Assembly: GCF_001190945.1 (NCBI RefSeq) | Contig: NZ_CP011112.1 | Span: 1,736,001 to 1,800,000, forward strand | Direction: 5' to 3' | Source: Luteipulveratus mongoliensis | GTDB taxonomy: Bacteria; Actinomycetota; Actinomycetes; Actinomycetales; Dermatophilaceae | DNA length: 64,000 bases | Shown: in pieces, positions 51,828 through 61,473 of the stretch | How positions within the stretch are numbered: the stretch's first letter is position 1 | Layout: every line of letters begins with the position of its first letter | The notes under the pieces: generated by a model | The model's input: only the letters and a program-made list of their open reading frames with translations | Database searches by the model: none | What the model was told of the DNA's origin: nothing | Program-made: the position numbers and the translations under genes

Positions 51828-52126
51828 ATGGCCTGGACGTACATACTTCGTTGCTGCGATGGCAGCTACTACGTAGGCAGCACGACCGATCTGGAGCGAC
51901 GGCTGGCACAGCATCAGCATGGCGAGGGAGCCTCGTACACCCGCCTTCGGCGCCCGGTCGAGCTGGTGTGGTGCCAGGAGTTCGCGCGTGTCGACGAAGC
52001 GTCGCACTCGAGAAGCAGGTGCAGAACTGGGGCCGGGCGAAGCGCGAAGCTCTGATCACCGGTGCCTACGACCAGTTGCCAGCGTTGGCACGTAAGCGTT
52101 TTCGCCCGCTCCCGCTGGTCGAGTAG
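51828..52126 (+). pseudogene. GIY-YIG endonuclease-like gene, frameshifted
   Basis: The first frame encodes MAWTYILRCCDGSYYVGSTTDLERRLAQHQHGEG, then TRLRRPVELVWCQEFARVDEA, the start of a UPF0213-type GIY-YIG protein. At about 52002 the frame is lost: the usual Phe-Ala after DEA requires one extra base. The second frame resumes with ALEKQVQNWGRAKREALITGAYDQLPALARKRF. The stop TAG is inside repeat copy D. A single-base deletion, or a sequencing error, explains the break. Confidence 0.75.
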
Positions 52127-52225
52127 GGCCGGAGCGCTAGCGGAGGTCCGTATCGAGACCAGGTGCGCGCGGTCACCCGGTCTCGATACGGGCTCGCCCA
52201 GGGGCTCGCCCTACTCGACCAGCGA
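52114..52225. repeat. Intergenic palindromic repeat family, copy D
   Basis: The full element runs from GCTGGTCGAGTAG to CTACTCGACCAGCGA, with inner arms GTATCGAGACC and GGTCTCGATAC. It is close in sequence to copy C. It supplies the stop of the GIY-YIG frame and lies 5 bases from the stop of the next gene. Confidence 0.8.
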
Positions 52226-52230
52226 GAGGG

Positions 52231-52587
52231 TCAGCAGAGGGAGTCGAGGGGGAGGCGTACGCGACTGCTGCCCGGCTCGTCGAGCTTGAAGCAGATCCAG
52301 GCGACCTTGCCCTGGGCGACGTACGACGTCGTACGCACCTCGTGGGTCGCGGTGTAGTCCCGACCGTCCACGCGGTAGCGCAGCGTGAGCGCGGTCTGGT
52401 CTCCCTTGGCCTCAGTCCGTACGACGGTCGTGCTCGCCATCCCGTCCGGCGGCGGGTCGTGCTGGGTGCGCCGCCAGATGATCCACCCGGTCAGCGCGAT
52501 CACGACGGCGAGCCCGATCAGGAACATCGGACGCGGTCGAGCCGGCGCGAGGGGAGCGGGGCGTAACGGCTGGTTGCGTGCTGGCAT
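52231..52587 (-). CDS. Small membrane-anchored protein (DUF3592-like)
   Basis: The 118-residue protein has a Pro/Arg-rich N-terminus and one membrane segment (MFLIGLAVVIALTGWIIWRR). A small beta domain of the form VVRTEAKGDQTALTLRYRVDGRDYTATHEVRTTSY follows, resembling DUF3592 proteins. It is in the same direction as the DUF4126 gene and follows it by 3 bases. Confidence 0.62.
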   Translation of the reverse strand: MPARNQPLRPAPLAPARPRPMFLIGLAVVIALTGWIIWRRTQHDPPPDGMASTTVVRTEAKGDQTALTLRYRVDGRDYTATHEVRTTSYVAQGKVAWICFKLDEPGSSRVRLPLDSLC

Positions 52588-52590
52588 GCG

Positions 52591-53193
52591 TCAGGCGGGC
52601 TGGCTCACGCCGCCGCGCCGCCGCCGCTTCAGCCGCCGGAGCCGACGGCGCAGCGCCCACACCGCCCAGATCATCAGCACGAACGCGCCGATCACCAGGA
52701 TCGGCAGGAACACCGCACTGATGCTGAGCCCGATCGAGGCGACGTCCTCGACGCCGGAGATCACGGGTGCTCCGATACCTGCGGTCGAGACGTTGACGGC
52801 TGGTCTGATCGCGGCCTTCGTCGTATGGACCAGCCCGGCGATGACGACACCGCCGATCGCGCCGACCCACGGGTGGTCCTGCATCCACGTGGTCTTGTCG
52901 AGGTCCTCGGCCGACTGCGTCGCGGCGAACACGACACCGCCGATCGTCGGGCGGACCGCGGTGCCGATCAGGTCGTTCATGCTGTCGATGGCGGGGATCT
53001 TGTCCAGGATGACCTCGGCGACGAGCAGCACGGCCGCTCCGGCGATGGCCCAGGGCGACTCGATCCAGGCGAACGACGCGGGCAGGGTGATGACGTCGCT
53101 GAAACGCGCCACGAGCGCGACCATCAGGAACGGGATGTAGGCGTTGAGGCCGGCCGCAGCCGACAAGCCGGCTCCGGTCAGAGCGGCAAACAT
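52591..53193 (-). CDS. DUF4126 membrane protein
   Basis: The 200-residue protein begins MFAALTGAGLSAAAGLNAYIPFLMVALVARFSD and has four to five membrane segments and the conserved LDKIPAIDSMNDLIGTAVRPTIGG loop of DUF4126. The C-terminus is Arg/Lys-rich (RRRLRRLKRRRRGG). A GGGAGG sequence lies 10 bases before ATG 53193. Function is unknown. Confidence 0.85.
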   Translation of the reverse strand: MFAALTGAGLSAAAGLNAYIPFLMVALVARFSDVITLPASFAWIESPWAIAGAAVLLVAEVILDKIPAIDSMNDLIGTAVRPTIGGVVFAATQSAEDLDKTTWMQDHPWVGAIGGVVIAGLVHTTKAAIRPAVNVSTAGIGAPVISGVEDVASIGLSISAVFLPILVIGAFVLMIWAVWALRRRLRRLKRRRRGGVSQPA

Positions 53194-53395
53194 CGTCGTG
53201 AACCTCCCACGTCGGACCACCCACGGGTCCACGTGAGCCCCACATTCCCACAAGCGCCGCTTCCTCGGCGGGAGCGGATGGCCGTGCCGGAGGTGTTTAT
53301 CCGTGCGGCGGTCGAGTTCGACGCGCCGCTCCCTCGAGCCGGCTGGACGAAACTCGGTTGCCGGTCGGATCGCGGCAGGAGCAGCGTGCGTCCTG

Positions 53396-54649
53396 ATGAT
53401 GCCCTCGAGGCCTCCGTTCTGGCCGGTGCGTGCGCGCTCGCGGTCGCCCGTCCGTGTCTACTACGCGCTCCAGCTGTTGCGACACCTGCCGACCTCACTC
53501 GTGGTCGTGGTCCACGTCGTGTCCGACCTGCATCTCGGGCCGCTGGATCTGGTCCTCATGGGCGTCACCATGCAGGCCGCCACGGTGCTGTGCGAGCTCC
53601 CGACCGGGGTCATCGCAGACATCTTCGGCCGCCGTGCCTCCATGGTTCTCGGCTTCTTCGGCATGGGCGTCGCCTGGTTGCTGGTTGGCCTCGTGTCGTC
53701 TGCGATCACGATCATCGTGCTGTGGGGCCTGTACGGCGTCGCCCAGACCTTGGTCAGCGGCGCCCGGGAGGCGTGGCTGGCCGACGAGATCGGTGAGGAG
53801 CGGATCGGCGCCGTCCTTCTGGTCGGTGCGCGGGTGCGGTACGCCGGGTCGGTGCTCGGCCTGGTCGGACAGCTCCTCCTGGGGCTGGTGTCGCTCCGGG
53901 CCGCGATCGTTGCTGGCGGTCTGGCACTGGTCACCTGTGGCTGTGTCTGTCTGCTGCGGATGCCGGAGACCGGGTTCGTCGCCGCCGGAACGGCCGGTGG
54001 GTCGGCGCGTCCACTCGTTGTCCTGCGTCGTGGCTGCTCGGTGGTCCGGGCGTCCCGCGTAGCGACTGCGGTGCTGGTGGCCCAGCTCCCGCTGGGAGCG
54101 GTGGCGGCGACGTTCGACCGGTTGCGGGAGGCCCACTTCCTGTCCGACATCGGGTTGCCGCGCATCGGTGATCTGGATCCGCTGATCTGGTTCGGGATGC
54201 TGTGGCTGCTGGCGATGTGCCTGGGCTTTGCGGGCACAGGAATGGTGATCAGGTTGGAGGCGCGCGGCGGCGTACTGGCCGTCGGCCACGCCTTGACCGT
54301 GCTCACCGTCATCGAGCTGCTAGCCCTGCTTGCCTTCGGTCTGACCGGGTCCACCTGGTTGGCGCTCGGTGCCGTACTCGCTGTCTTCTTCGCGCGGGAC
54401 CTGGCCGGCCCGGCCCGGACGATCATGCTGAACGCTCAGATCACGAGCTCGGCCGTACGCGCGACGGTGTTGTCCCTGAGCGGCCAGGTTCAGGCGGTGG
54501 GCCAGGTCGTGGGCGGAACCGCTCTGGGACTGATCGGTGGCGCGTGGGGAATCCGGGCAGCGCTGGTCGGTGCCGCCGTCACCGGGATTCCGGCGATCCT
54601 GCTGTACGTCCGAGGGGCGCGGGAGATGGCGCGGGTGAAACGCGGGTGA
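53396..54649 (+). CDS. Major facilitator superfamily transporter
   Basis: The 417-residue protein has about 12 membrane segments. MFS motif A is near [21 protein letters not shown]. The C-terminal half has [44 protein letters not shown], typical of the DHA-like exporter group. A GCAGGAGC sequence lies 11 bases before ATG 53396, so longer frames are unlikely. The substrate is unknown. Confidence 0.82.
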   Translation: MMPSRPPFWPVRARSRSPVRVYYALQLLRHLPTSLVVVVHVVSDLHLGPLDLVLMGVTMQAATVLCELPTGVIADIFGRRASMVLGFFGMGVAWLLVGLVSSAITIIVLWGLYGVAQTLVSGAREAWLADEIGEERIGAVLLVGARVRYAGSVLGLVGQLLLGLVSLRAAIVAGGLALVTCGCVCLLRMPETGFVAAGTAGGSARPLVVLRRGCSVVRASRVATAVLVAQLPLGAVAATFDRLREAHFLSDIGLPRIGDLDPLIWFGMLWLLAMCLGFAGTGMVIRLEARGGVLAVGHALTVLTVIELLALLAFGLTGSTWLALGAVLAVFFARDLAGPARTIMLNAQITSSAVRATVLSLSGQVQAVGQVVGGTALGLIGGAWGIRAALVGAAVTGIPAILLYVRGAREMARVKRG

Positions 54650-54669
54650 GGGACGCTGCGCGGCCCTCC

Positions 54670-54675
54670 TAGGAT
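54670..54675 (+). promoter_or_regulatory. Putative -10 box (TAGGAT) of metG
   Basis: TAGGAT ends 8 bases before the ATG at 54684. No Shine-Dalgarno sequence is present. Confidence 0.4.
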
Positions 54676-54683
54676 TGCGTCCC

Positions 54684-56750
54684 ATGAGCAAAGTCCTGAC
54701 TGCCGTCGCCTGGCCGTACACCAACGGCCCGCGCCACATCGGCCACGTGGCCGGTTTTGGTGTGCCCTCTGACGTGTTCAGCAGGTACATGCGCATGGCG
54801 GGCCACGACGTACTGATGGTCAGCGGCACCGACGAGCACGGCACCCCGATCCTGGTCCTCGCCGATCAGGAAGGTGTCACCCCGCGCGAGCTGGTCGACA
54901 AGTACAACGCGGTGATCGTGCAGGACCTCACGGACCTGGGGCTGTCGTACGACCTGTTCACCCGGACCACGACGGCCAACCACTACGCGGTCGTGCAGGA
55001 GATGTTCGAGACCTGCCGCCGCAACGGTTACATGGTCGAGCAGACGACGCGCGGCGCGATCTCGCCGTCGACCGGTCGTACGCTGCCCGACCGCTACATC
55101 GAGGGCACCTGCCCGATCTGTGGCTTCGGTGAGGCGCGCGGCGACCAGTGCGACAACTGCGGCAACCAGCTCGACCCCACCGACCTGATCGAGCCGCGCT
55201 CGAAGATCAACGGTGAGGTGCCGAAGTTCATCGAGACCCAGCACTTCTTCCTCGACCTGCCCGCGCTCAAGGATGCGCTGACCGAGTGGCTCGACGGGCG
55301 TGCGGCGAGCGGTGACTGGCGCCCCAACGTCATCAAGTTCAGCCAGAACATCCTCAAGGACATCCGGCCGCGCGCGATGACCCGCGACATCGACTGGGGC
55401 ATCCCGATCCCGGTGGACGGCTGGGAGACCAAGCGTTTCTACGTCTGGTTCGACGCCGTCATCGGCTACCTCTCCGCCTCCATCGAGTGGGCCCGCCGCC
55501 TCGGCGACGACGACAAGTGGCGCGAGTGGTGGAACACACCAACGGGACAAGGGAACTCGAGCACTACGCAAGCGGACTCGGCGAAGTCGACGGAGCTCGG
55601 AGGAGCCGACGAAGGAGGCGCCACCGAGCGGAGGAGCGAAGCCCAGAAGGAGTCAGAAGGGTGCATGGAGTCTGCCGACGAAGGAGGCAGAGTGCATGCG
55701 TACTTCATGGGTAAAGACAACATCGTGTTCCACTCCCAGATCTGGCCGGCCGAGCTGTTGGCGTACGACGGCCGCGGGTCGCGCGGGGGCGAGCCGGGTC
55801 CGTACGGCGACCTGGCCCTGCCGACCGAGGTGGTCTCGAGCGAGTTCCTGACGATGGAGGGCAAGCAGTTCTCCACGTCGCGAGGGCACGTGATCTACGT
55901 GCAGGACGTCATCGCCCGCTACGGCCCGGACCCGCTGCGCTACTTCATCTCGGCGGCCGGCCCGGAGAACCAGGACTCCAACTTCACCTGGGCCGAGTTC
56001 GTGCAGCGCAACAACTCCGAGCTGGTCGCCGGCTGGGGCAACCTGGTCAATCGCACGGCGAGCATGATCCACAAGAAGTTCGGCGAGATCCCGAAGCCCT
56101 GGCCGCTCGAGCCGGTCGATGAGAAGGTCCTGCGCACCGTCGAGGACGGCTTCGGTTCGGTGGGTGAGCTGATCGGCAAGCATCGCCAGAAGGCCGCACT
56201 CGCCGAGGCGATGCGACTGGTGGGCGAGGCCAACAAGTACGTCTCCGACACCGAGCCCTTCAAGCTCAAGGCGAAGGACGAGCAGGAGCGCCTGGCGACG
56301 ATCCTGCACACGCTGGCGCAGCTGGTCAGCGACCTCAACACGATCCTGGCGCCGTTCCTGCCGCACGCCTCCAACAAGGTGCACGCGGTCATGGGCGGCG
56401 AGGGTGAGTTCACGCCGATGCCGCGGGTCGACCAGGTCACTGACCTCGACGACGGCCGCCCCTACCCGATCATCACGGGTGACTACTCGGCCACGCCGCG
56501 CTGGGAGCGCCGACCCGTCACGGTCGGCACGTCCATCGAGAAGCCCGCGCCGGTGTTCATCAAGCTCGACCCGAGCGTGGTGGACGAGGAGCTGGCACGC
56601 CTCACGCCCGACACGTCTCACATCGTGGAACAAACGGAGGGGTCTCCGGACGCGTCGGCGAGCCCTTCGTCGGCCCCGGCGAACGACCCGGTCGCGGGCG
56701 CCTCGGAGGTCACTGAAGCGACCTCCCCGACGTCGACTCCGCGGGCCTGA
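54684..56750 (+). CDS. metG: Methionyl-tRNA synthetase with in-frame insertion
   Basis: The 688-residue class I synthetase has the HIGH-like motif HIGHVAG, a zinc knuckle [18 protein letters not shown], the KMSKS-region [13 protein letters not shown], and the MetG C-terminal helical domain. It charges tRNA-Met. Between REWWN and [13 protein letters not shown], where the usual enzyme has only a few residues, there is an insertion of about 53 codons (55536-55694), Ser/Glu/Gly-rich. The C-terminal ~40 residues ([16 protein letters not shown]) are also extended and look disordered. The tatD gene follows after 8 bases. It is leaderless, starting at ATG 54684. Confidence 0.93.
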   Translation: MSKVLTAVAWPYTNGPRHIGHVAGFGVPSDVFSRYMRMAGHDVLMVSGTDEHGTPILVLADQEGVTPRELVDKYNAVIVQDLTDLGLSYDLFTRTTTANHYAVVQEMFETCRRNGYMVEQTTRGAISPSTGRTLPDRYIEGTCPICGFGEARGDQCDNCGNQLDPTDLIEPRSKINGEVPKFIETQHFFLDLPALKDALTEWLDGRAASGDWRPNVIKFSQNILKDIRPRAMTRDIDWGIPIPVDGWETKRFYVWFDAVIGYLSASIEWARRLGDDDKWREWWNTPTGQGNSSTTQADSAKSTELGGADEGGATERRSEAQKESEGCMESADEGGRVHAYFMGKDNIVFHSQIWPAELLAYDGRGSRGGEPGPYGDLALPTEVVSSEFLTMEGKQFSTSRGHVIYVQDVIARYGPDPLRYFISAAGPENQDSNFTWAEFVQRNNSELVAGWGNLVNRTASMIHKKFGEIPKPWPLEPVDEKVLRTVEDGFGSVGELIGKHRQKAALAEAMRLVGEANKYVSDTEPFKLKAKDEQERLATILHTLAQLVSDLNTILAPFLPHASNKVHAVMGGEGEFTPMPRVDQVTDLDDGRPYPIITGDYSATPRWERRPVTVGTSIEKPAPVFIKLDPSVVDEELARLTPDTSHIVEQTEGSPDASASPSSAPANDPVAGASEVTEATSPTSTPRA
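55536..55694 (+). repeat. In-frame inserted element within metG
   Basis: About 159 bp interrupt the metG catalytic domain without breaking the frame. GCCGACGAAGGAGGC occurs twice (55605-55619 and 55674-55688, 69 bases apart). The 3' end is a palindrome: CATGGAGTCTGCC (55664-55676) pairs with GGCAGAGTGCATG (55686-55698) at 11 of 13 positions. The composition is purine-rich and unlike the flanking coding sequence. Confidence 0.65.
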
Positions 56751-56758
56751 GGACGACG

Positions 56759-57616
56759 ATGAGCAAGGTTCACGAGACGGGTCACGACGGCACCAAGCCA
56801 CCGGCCCCCGACCGACTTCCGCTGCCGGTCGTGGACAACCACACCCACCTCGACATGGCCCGCGACGACGGCCCGCCGCCGGACCTGCGTGCGGTCATCG
56901 ACGAGGCGGTTTCGGTCGGCGTCAACCGCATGGTCCAGATCGGTTGTGACCTCGACGGCGCGCGGTTCACCGCGAAGGTCGTCGACGAGCACCCGGAGCT
57001 CCTCGGTGGGGTGGCGATCCACCCCAACGAGGCGCCCCGGATGCACGAGCGTGGTGTCCTCCAGGAGGCGTGGGAGGAGATCGAGCAGATCGCCGCACAC
57101 CCCCGCATCCGTGTGATCGGCGAGACCGGCCTCGACTACTTCCGTACGGGCCCCGAAGGCGTTGCGGCACAACAGGATTCGTTCCGTTGGCACATCGATC
57201 TCGCCAAGCGCACCGGCAAGGCGCTGCAGATCCACGACCGTGACTCGCACGAAGACGTGCTGCGCATCCTCAAAGAAGAAGGTGCACCGGACAAGACGGT
57301 CCTGCACTGCTTCTCCGGCGACATCGAGATGGCACGCGAATGCATTGATCGTGGATATTTCCTGTCATTCGCCGGGACGGTCACGTTCAAGAACGCGCGC
57401 CCGCTGCGCAACGCGCTGTCGATCGTGCCGCTGGACCAGATCCTGGTCGAGACCGATGCGCCCTACCTGACGCCGTCACCGCACCGCGGCGCGACCAACG
57501 CGCCCTACCTCGTGCCGCTCACGATCCGCACGATGGCCGGTGTCCTCAACGTCGACGTACCCGCTCTGTGCCGAGCCGTCTCGGAGGCCAGCGAGAGGGT
57601 CTACGGACCCTGGTGA
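56759..57616 (+). CDS. tatD: TatD-family metal-dependent deoxyribonuclease
   Basis: The 285-residue TIM-barrel hydrolase has the metal motif NHTHLDMA, GVAIHPNEAP, IGETGLDYFRTG, LQIHDRDSHEDVL, LHCFSGDIEMA and ETDAPYLTPSPHRG. TatD proteins are 3'-5' DNases active in DNA repair and quality control. It lies 8 bases after metG, as in many actinobacteria. Confidence 0.93.
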   Translation: MSKVHETGHDGTKPPAPDRLPLPVVDNHTHLDMARDDGPPPDLRAVIDEAVSVGVNRMVQIGCDLDGARFTAKVVDEHPELLGGVAIHPNEAPRMHERGVLQEAWEEIEQIAAHPRIRVIGETGLDYFRTGPEGVAAQQDSFRWHIDLAKRTGKALQIHDRDSHEDVLRILKEEGAPDKTVLHCFSGDIEMARECIDRGYFLSFAGTVTFKNARPLRNALSIVPLDQILVETDAPYLTPSPHRGATNAPYLVPLTIRTMAGVLNVDVPALCRAVSEASERVYGPW

Positions 57617-57918
57617 TTCGTCGTCCGCCGACGCGGTGGCGGCGACGGTCGTACGACGTCGGTCGCCTCGCGCGCGACGCGTGCGAACGCGAGTGTGACC
57701 CAGGCTTCGTTACCGAAACTTGACCCCACCCCAGGGCCTCCTCCAGTGTGGTCGCTGTCCAACCCGAGCGTGATCGACACTCGGACGCGGCCCCATGACG
57801 GGCTGTAGGGCAGGCGCCCGCGGGGAGCGCCGCCGGGACATCAGCGCACGACCTCAGTCAGCTGATGAACCATGCCTGCGTCCAGATCGCAACCGGGGTC
57901 GCACGACATCGGAGAACC
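57617..57918. other. Intergenic leader before the Rpf gene
   Basis: This 302-base gap has no gene. It contains TGTGAC (57694-57699) and CGTTAC (57708-57713), which read on the minus strand give GTAACG and GTCACA half-sites like those bound by MtrA. A CCGAGTGT/ACACTCGG-like dyad lies near 57760. No riboswitch could be confidently folded by eye. Confidence 0.4.
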
Positions 57919-58695
57919 GTGACTTTCAGCGCCAAGAAGACCACCATCCGTACCGCCGCGCTGGCCCTGCTGTCCGTGACCGCTCTCGCCGGTTGTGGCT
58001 CGCAGGTCCCCGAGGGTTCGCAGCAGGCCAACCTCCAGCTGCCGAAGCCGACCAGCACCTCGGTCGCCCCGGCCCCGAGCACCAGCACCAGCACCGCCAC
58101 CCCGACGACGACTAAGCCTGTGTCGCGTCAGAAGGCCGCTGCGAGCGTTGCGACGACCCGCGTGGTCAAGAAGAACCGGACGGTCGAGTTCGGCACCGAC
58201 CGCAAGACCAGCGACGACTTGGCCAAGGGCAAGACCAAGGTCACCCGTGAGGGCGTCAACGGCACCGCGGTCGTCACCGTCCGCGAGACCCTGATCGACG
58301 GCAAGGTCGTCAAGACCAAGGTCCTCGACACCGACGTCACCAAGGCCGCGGTCGACCGCGTCCTCGTCGTCGGCACCAAGACTTCCGCCCCCGCCGAGCG
58401 CAAGTCGGCCCCGAAGCCGACTCCGTCGGAGGAGCCCAAGCCGAGCGGCAAGGGCATCGACATGCGTCGCGCGTCCATGTGGGACCGGATCGCGCAGTGC
58501 GAGTCCGGTGGCAACTGGAGCATCAACACCGGCAACGGCTACTACGGCGGCCTGCAGTTCAACCTGCAGACCTGGCGCGGAGCCGGCGGTGGCGACTTCG
58601 CCTCGCGTCCGGACCTCGCCTCGCGCGCCGAGCAGATCACCGTCGCGAACCGCGTGTACGACGACCGCGGCTCGTCGGCCTGGGGCTGCGCCTGA
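57919..58695 (+). CDS. Resuscitation-promoting factor lipoprotein with G5 domain
   Basis: The 258-residue protein has a lipoprotein signal ending in the lipobox LAGC (GSQ follows). A Ser/Thr/Pro-rich linker is followed by a G5 domain ([21 protein letters not shown] to VLVVGTK). The C-terminal Rpf lysozyme-like domain has [14 protein letters not shown], with the catalytic Glu, and [18 protein letters not shown]. Rpfs cleave peptidoglycan and stimulate growth of dormant cells. It lacks the DUF348 repeats of RpfB but shares the G5-Rpf order. GTG 57919 is chosen because GGAGA lies 5 bases upstream and it begins the signal peptide; ATG 57865 is an alternative. Confidence 0.88.
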   Translation: MTFSAKKTTIRTAALALLSVTALAGCGSQVPEGSQQANLQLPKPTSTSVAPAPSTSTSTATPTTTKPVSRQKAAASVATTRVVKKNRTVEFGTDRKTSDDLAKGKTKVTREGVNGTAVVTVRETLIDGKVVKTKVLDTDVTKAAVDRVLVVGTKTSAPAERKSAPKPTPSEEPKPSGKGIDMRRASMWDRIAQCESGGNWSINTGNGYYGGLQFNLQTWRGAGGGDFASRPDLASRAEQITVANRVYDDRGSSAWGCA

Positions 58696-58715
58696 CCTGA
58701 CGATCTGTACGAACG

Positions 58716-58750
58716 AACGCCGCCGGATCCCTCACGGGTCCGGCGGCGTT
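58716..58750. terminator. Bidirectional terminator between rpf and the AraC gene
   Basis: AACGCCGCCGGATCC (58716-58730) pairs with 58736-58750 around a 5-base loop, with one G-U wobble, followed by TCGTCG on the plus strand. It overlaps the 3' end of the convergent AraC gene. Confidence 0.75.
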
Positions 58751-59589
58751 TCGTCGTCCCCCCGCGGCGGCCGGCCGCGTTGCTGCTGCTCGCGAAACGC
58801 GCTCGGTGGCAGACCGATCTGTCGGCTGAACAGCCTCGAGAAGTACGCCGGATCCTCATAGCCCACCCTCGCCGCGATCGCCGCCACCGTCAGGTCGGTC
58901 TCGGCCAGCAGCGACTTGGCCGCGGACATCCGCGCCTGCACGACGAACTGCTGCGGTGTGCACCCGGCCCCGCGGCGTACGGCGGTGCGCAGCTCCCGCA
59001 GTGTCAGGCCCGCGGCGCGGGCATGGTCCTCGACCGACCATGCCCGTGCCGCGTTCGCGGTGAGCCGGCCGAGGGCGTACGGAGCCTCGATCACCCGGTC
59101 ACGAGCCTGGGCAGCCGCCACGACGACGCGATGCGTCTGCGCTCCGGCCATGGCGTCGCGGTGCGGCTGGTCGGTCCGGGCGCACAGCTGACGGAGCAGC
59201 GTGAGCTCCTGGATGAGCTGGGTGGGTTCGACCGGCGTCGCCGGGCGCCTCGCGTCGAGCACCCCAAGGGCGGCGTACGCCTGCGCGTCCTTCCCGTCGA
59301 ACAGCACCCAGCGCTCGGCCCACCCGTGCGTGTCGGGGCCGTACGAGTGGGGCACGCCCGGCGCGAGCCAGAACGCGAAGGGCGCGCGCACCGCGTGGCG
59401 CCGGCCGTCGTACTCCAGCCAGCCCTGTCCTTGCTCGATGAGAACCAGCGCGTACGAGTCGAGGGAGCGGGCGCGGACCGGCTCGACGGGCCCGGACTGC
59501 TCGCCGACGCCCAGGCAGGTGAGGCCGAGGCGGCGATGCTGCGCACCGGGCGTCAGATAGCTCGACCACGAGGAGGCGGCAGGAGTCAT
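58732..59589 (-). CDS. AraC-family regulator
   Basis: The 285-residue regulator has an N-terminal cupin-like ligand domain (VRAPFAFWLAPGVPHSYG). The C-terminal AraC double helix-turn-helix ends LLAETDLTVAAIAARVGYEDPAYFSRLFSRQIGLPPSAFR. It is divergent from the PhyH gene with 45 bases between them, so it probably controls that gene. Confidence 0.88.
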   Translation of the reverse strand: MTPAASSWSSYLTPGAQHRRLGLTCLGVGEQSGPVEPVRARSLDSYALVLIEQGQGWLEYDGRRHAVRAPFAFWLAPGVPHSYGPDTHGWAERWVLFDGKDAQAYAALGVLDARRPATPVEPTQLIQELTLLRQLCARTDQPHRDAMAGAQTHRVVVAAAQARDRVIEAPYALGRLTANAARAWSVEDHARAAGLTLRELRTAVRRGAGCTPQQFVVQARMSAAKSLLAETDLTVAAIAARVGYEDPAYFSRLFSRQIGLPPSAFREQQQRGRPPRGDDETPPDP

Positions 59590-59634
59590 CTGTAGAAGAG
59601 TCCATCAGCCCGACACGCTTGTCCATGGCGGCGA

Positions 59635-60513
59635 GTGGGGATGTCCGCGGACTCTGGTCACATGCTCAGCTCGAACGGCTACGTCCTCGATGAGTCCGAC
59701 TCCCGGCTCGGCCGGCTGGAACCCGTCCCCAGGCGCGAGCTCGGCGACCGTGCGCTGCTGTGGGAGCGGCTGCGCCGCGACGGCTACCTGTACCTGCGCA
59801 AGGCGCTGGACCCGGCGTACGTCATGGCGTTCCGGCGGCACTACTTCGAGACGCTCGCGGAGTCCGGCCTGGTCAACGCGGGCACCGACCCGGCTGACGG
59901 CATCTCGGGAGCCGGCGATCTCGATCGCGCGCGCTTTCGTGAGCTGCTGTTCGGGCGCATCGTCCCTGGCCGGGAGTACGCCGACTTCTGCACCCAGCCG
60001 GCCCTGCGCGACTGGTTCGCCTGGCTCTTCGAGGCCGACCCTTTCCTGCACCGCCGCAAGATCATCCGCCACGGGCGTCCCGGCGAGGCCGGTATAGGCA
60101 CGGCGACTCAGGCGCACTACGACCTGGTCTACCTGCGCGAGGGCACGGATCGACTGCTCTCGGCCTGGATCCCGCTCGGGGACTGTCCGCTGGCCCGCGG
60201 CGGGCTGACCTACCTGGAGGGCAGCCACCACGTCGTCCGACGCCACGAGGCGAGTGAGAGACGTCAGCACCCGGCCGCGTCCATCACGGCCGACCTGCCC
60301 GCCCTGGCCGAGCAGCACGACGCCCGCTGGCTGGTGGCCGACTACGAGGCGGGCGACGTCGTGGTGCACTCGCCGCACATCGTCCACGCATCGCTGGACA
60401 ACACCGACCCGGACGGTGTGATGCGGCTGTCGACGGACATCCGCTACCAGCGTCGGGATGACCCGATCGACTGGCGGTGGGGCCAGGACTGGCACATCGA
60501 CGACGGGCTCTGA
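59635..60513 (+). CDS. Phytanoyl-CoA dioxygenase family protein
   Basis: The 292-residue 2-oxoglutarate/Fe(II) oxygenase has the HxD motif in [13 protein letters not shown] and a distal His in [29 protein letters not shown] and the Arg for 2-oxoglutarate near [14 protein letters not shown] are further PhyH-group features. The substrate is unknown; small sugar, lipid or osmolyte hydroxylation are possible. It is regulated by the neighbouring AraC gene. The start is GTG 59635 or ATG 59641. Confidence 0.82.
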   Translation: MGMSADSGHMLSSNGYVLDESDSRLGRLEPVPRRELGDRALLWERLRRDGYLYLRKALDPAYVMAFRRHYFETLAESGLVNAGTDPADGISGAGDLDRARFRELLFGRIVPGREYADFCTQPALRDWFAWLFEADPFLHRRKIIRHGRPGEAGIGTATQAHYDLVYLREGTDRLLSAWIPLGDCPLARGGLTYLEGSHHVVRRHEASERRQHPAASITADLPALAEQHDARWLVADYEAGDVVVHSPHIVHASLDNTDPDGVMRLSTDIRYQRRDDPIDWRWGQDWHIDDGL

Positions 60514-60545
60514 TGAGCCTCTCGGGGCCTGCGGCCGACGCCGCC

Positions 60546-60551
60546 TAGAGT
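60546..60551 (+). promoter_or_regulatory. Putative -10 box (TAGAGT) of ksgA
   Basis: TAGAGT ends 8 bases before the ksgA ATG at 60560. No Shine-Dalgarno sequence is present. Confidence 0.4.
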
Positions 60552-60559
60552 TGCCGTCC

Positions 60560-61417
60560 ATGACGGAGCCCCACCTGCTCGGCGCGAGCGAGATCCGCGA
60601 GATCGCCGGTCGCCTCGGCATCCGCCCCACCAAGCACTGGGGTCAGAACTTCGTCATTGACGCCAACACGGTCCGCAAGATCGTCCGTCTCGCCGAGGTC
60701 GGTCCCGAGGACTGCGTGGTCGAGGTCGGCCCCGGACTCGGATCGCTGACCCTCGCCCTGCTCGGCGCCGCTGCCCATGTGACCGCGGTCGAGGTCGACC
60801 CGGCGCTCGCGGCCGAGCTGCCGCTCACCGTCCAGGCCCAGGCGCCGGCGTACGCCGACCGGTTGACTCTGGTGACCGCGGACGCCATGACCGTGACCTG
60901 GCTGCCGGACCCGCAGCCGACCGCGCTGGTCGCCAACCTGCCCTACAACGTCTCTGTGCCCGTGGTGCTGTCGTTCCTGGAGCGGTTCCCGACGCTGGAG
61001 CGATCGCTCGTCATGGTCCAGCTCGAGGTCGCCGAACGGCTCGCAGCGTCACCCGGCTCCAAGGTCTACGGCGTGCCCAGCGTCAAGGCGGGCTGGTACG
61101 CCGACGTCCGGCTCGCCGACCGCGTCGGCCGCAACGTGTTCTGGCCGGCGCCCAACGTCGACTCGGGGCTGGTGTCACTCGTCCGTCGACCGCAGCCGGT
61201 GACCACCGCGCGGCGTGAGGACGTCTTCGCCTGCATCGACGCAGCCTTCGCCCAACGACGCAAGACGCTGCGCGCGGCACTGTCCGGGTGGGCCGGCTCT
61301 GCGCCCACGGCAGAGACCTACCTGAGGGCCGCCGACATCGATCCGCAGACCCGCGGCGAGCGGCTGCGGATCGAGGACTTCGCCCGCATCGCCGAGGCCA
61401 AGCAGCAGCTCACCTGA
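60560..61417 (+). CDS. ksgA: 16S rRNA dimethyladenosine transferase KsgA
   Basis: The 285-residue methyltransferase has [18 protein letters not shown], the SAM motif [27 protein letters not shown], the catalytic NLPYNVS and [12 protein letters not shown]. It dimethylates two adjacent adenines of the 16S rRNA 3' hairpin during ribosome assembly. It lies before ispE as in mycobacteria. ATG 60560 is preferred over upstream in-frame codons, which overlap the PhyH gene. Confidence 0.95.
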   Translation: MTEPHLLGASEIREIAGRLGIRPTKHWGQNFVIDANTVRKIVRLAEVGPEDCVVEVGPGLGSLTLALLGAAAHVTAVEVDPALAAELPLTVQAQAPAYADRLTLVTADAMTVTWLPDPQPTALVANLPYNVSVPVVLSFLERFPTLERSLVMVQLEVAERLAASPGSKVYGVPSVKAGWYADVRLADRVGRNVFWPAPNVDSGLVSLVRRPQPVTTARREDVFACIDAAFAQRRKTLRAALSGWAGSAPTAETYLRAADIDPQTRGERLRIEDFARIAEAKQQLT

Positions 61418-61460
61418 AGACTGCTGCGGACGGTGGGGCTGGCTGCTCACCGACTACATC

Positions 61461-61466
61461 TAGGGT
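61461..61466 (+). promoter_or_regulatory. Putative -10 box (TAGGGT) of ispE
   Basis: TAGGGT ends 7 bases before the ispE ATG at 61474, in the leaderless geometry. Confidence 0.4.
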
Positions 61467-61473
61467 GGGCCGC

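Noticed and set aside
51828-52126. Programmed frameshifting in the GIY-YIG gene
   Set aside because: No slippery heptamer or pause structure at 52002; a simple one-base deletion explains it.
57617-57918. ydaO (c-di-AMP) riboswitch upstream of the Rpf gene
   Set aside because: Such riboswitches precede many rpf genes, but I could not align the conserved core by eye, so I do not claim it. A covariance search would decide.
59635-60513. PhyH-type oxygenase considered as part of the phosphonate pathway (PhnY*-like)
   Set aside because: It is 29 kb from the phosphonate module, has its own AraC regulator, and no HD-oxygenase partner.
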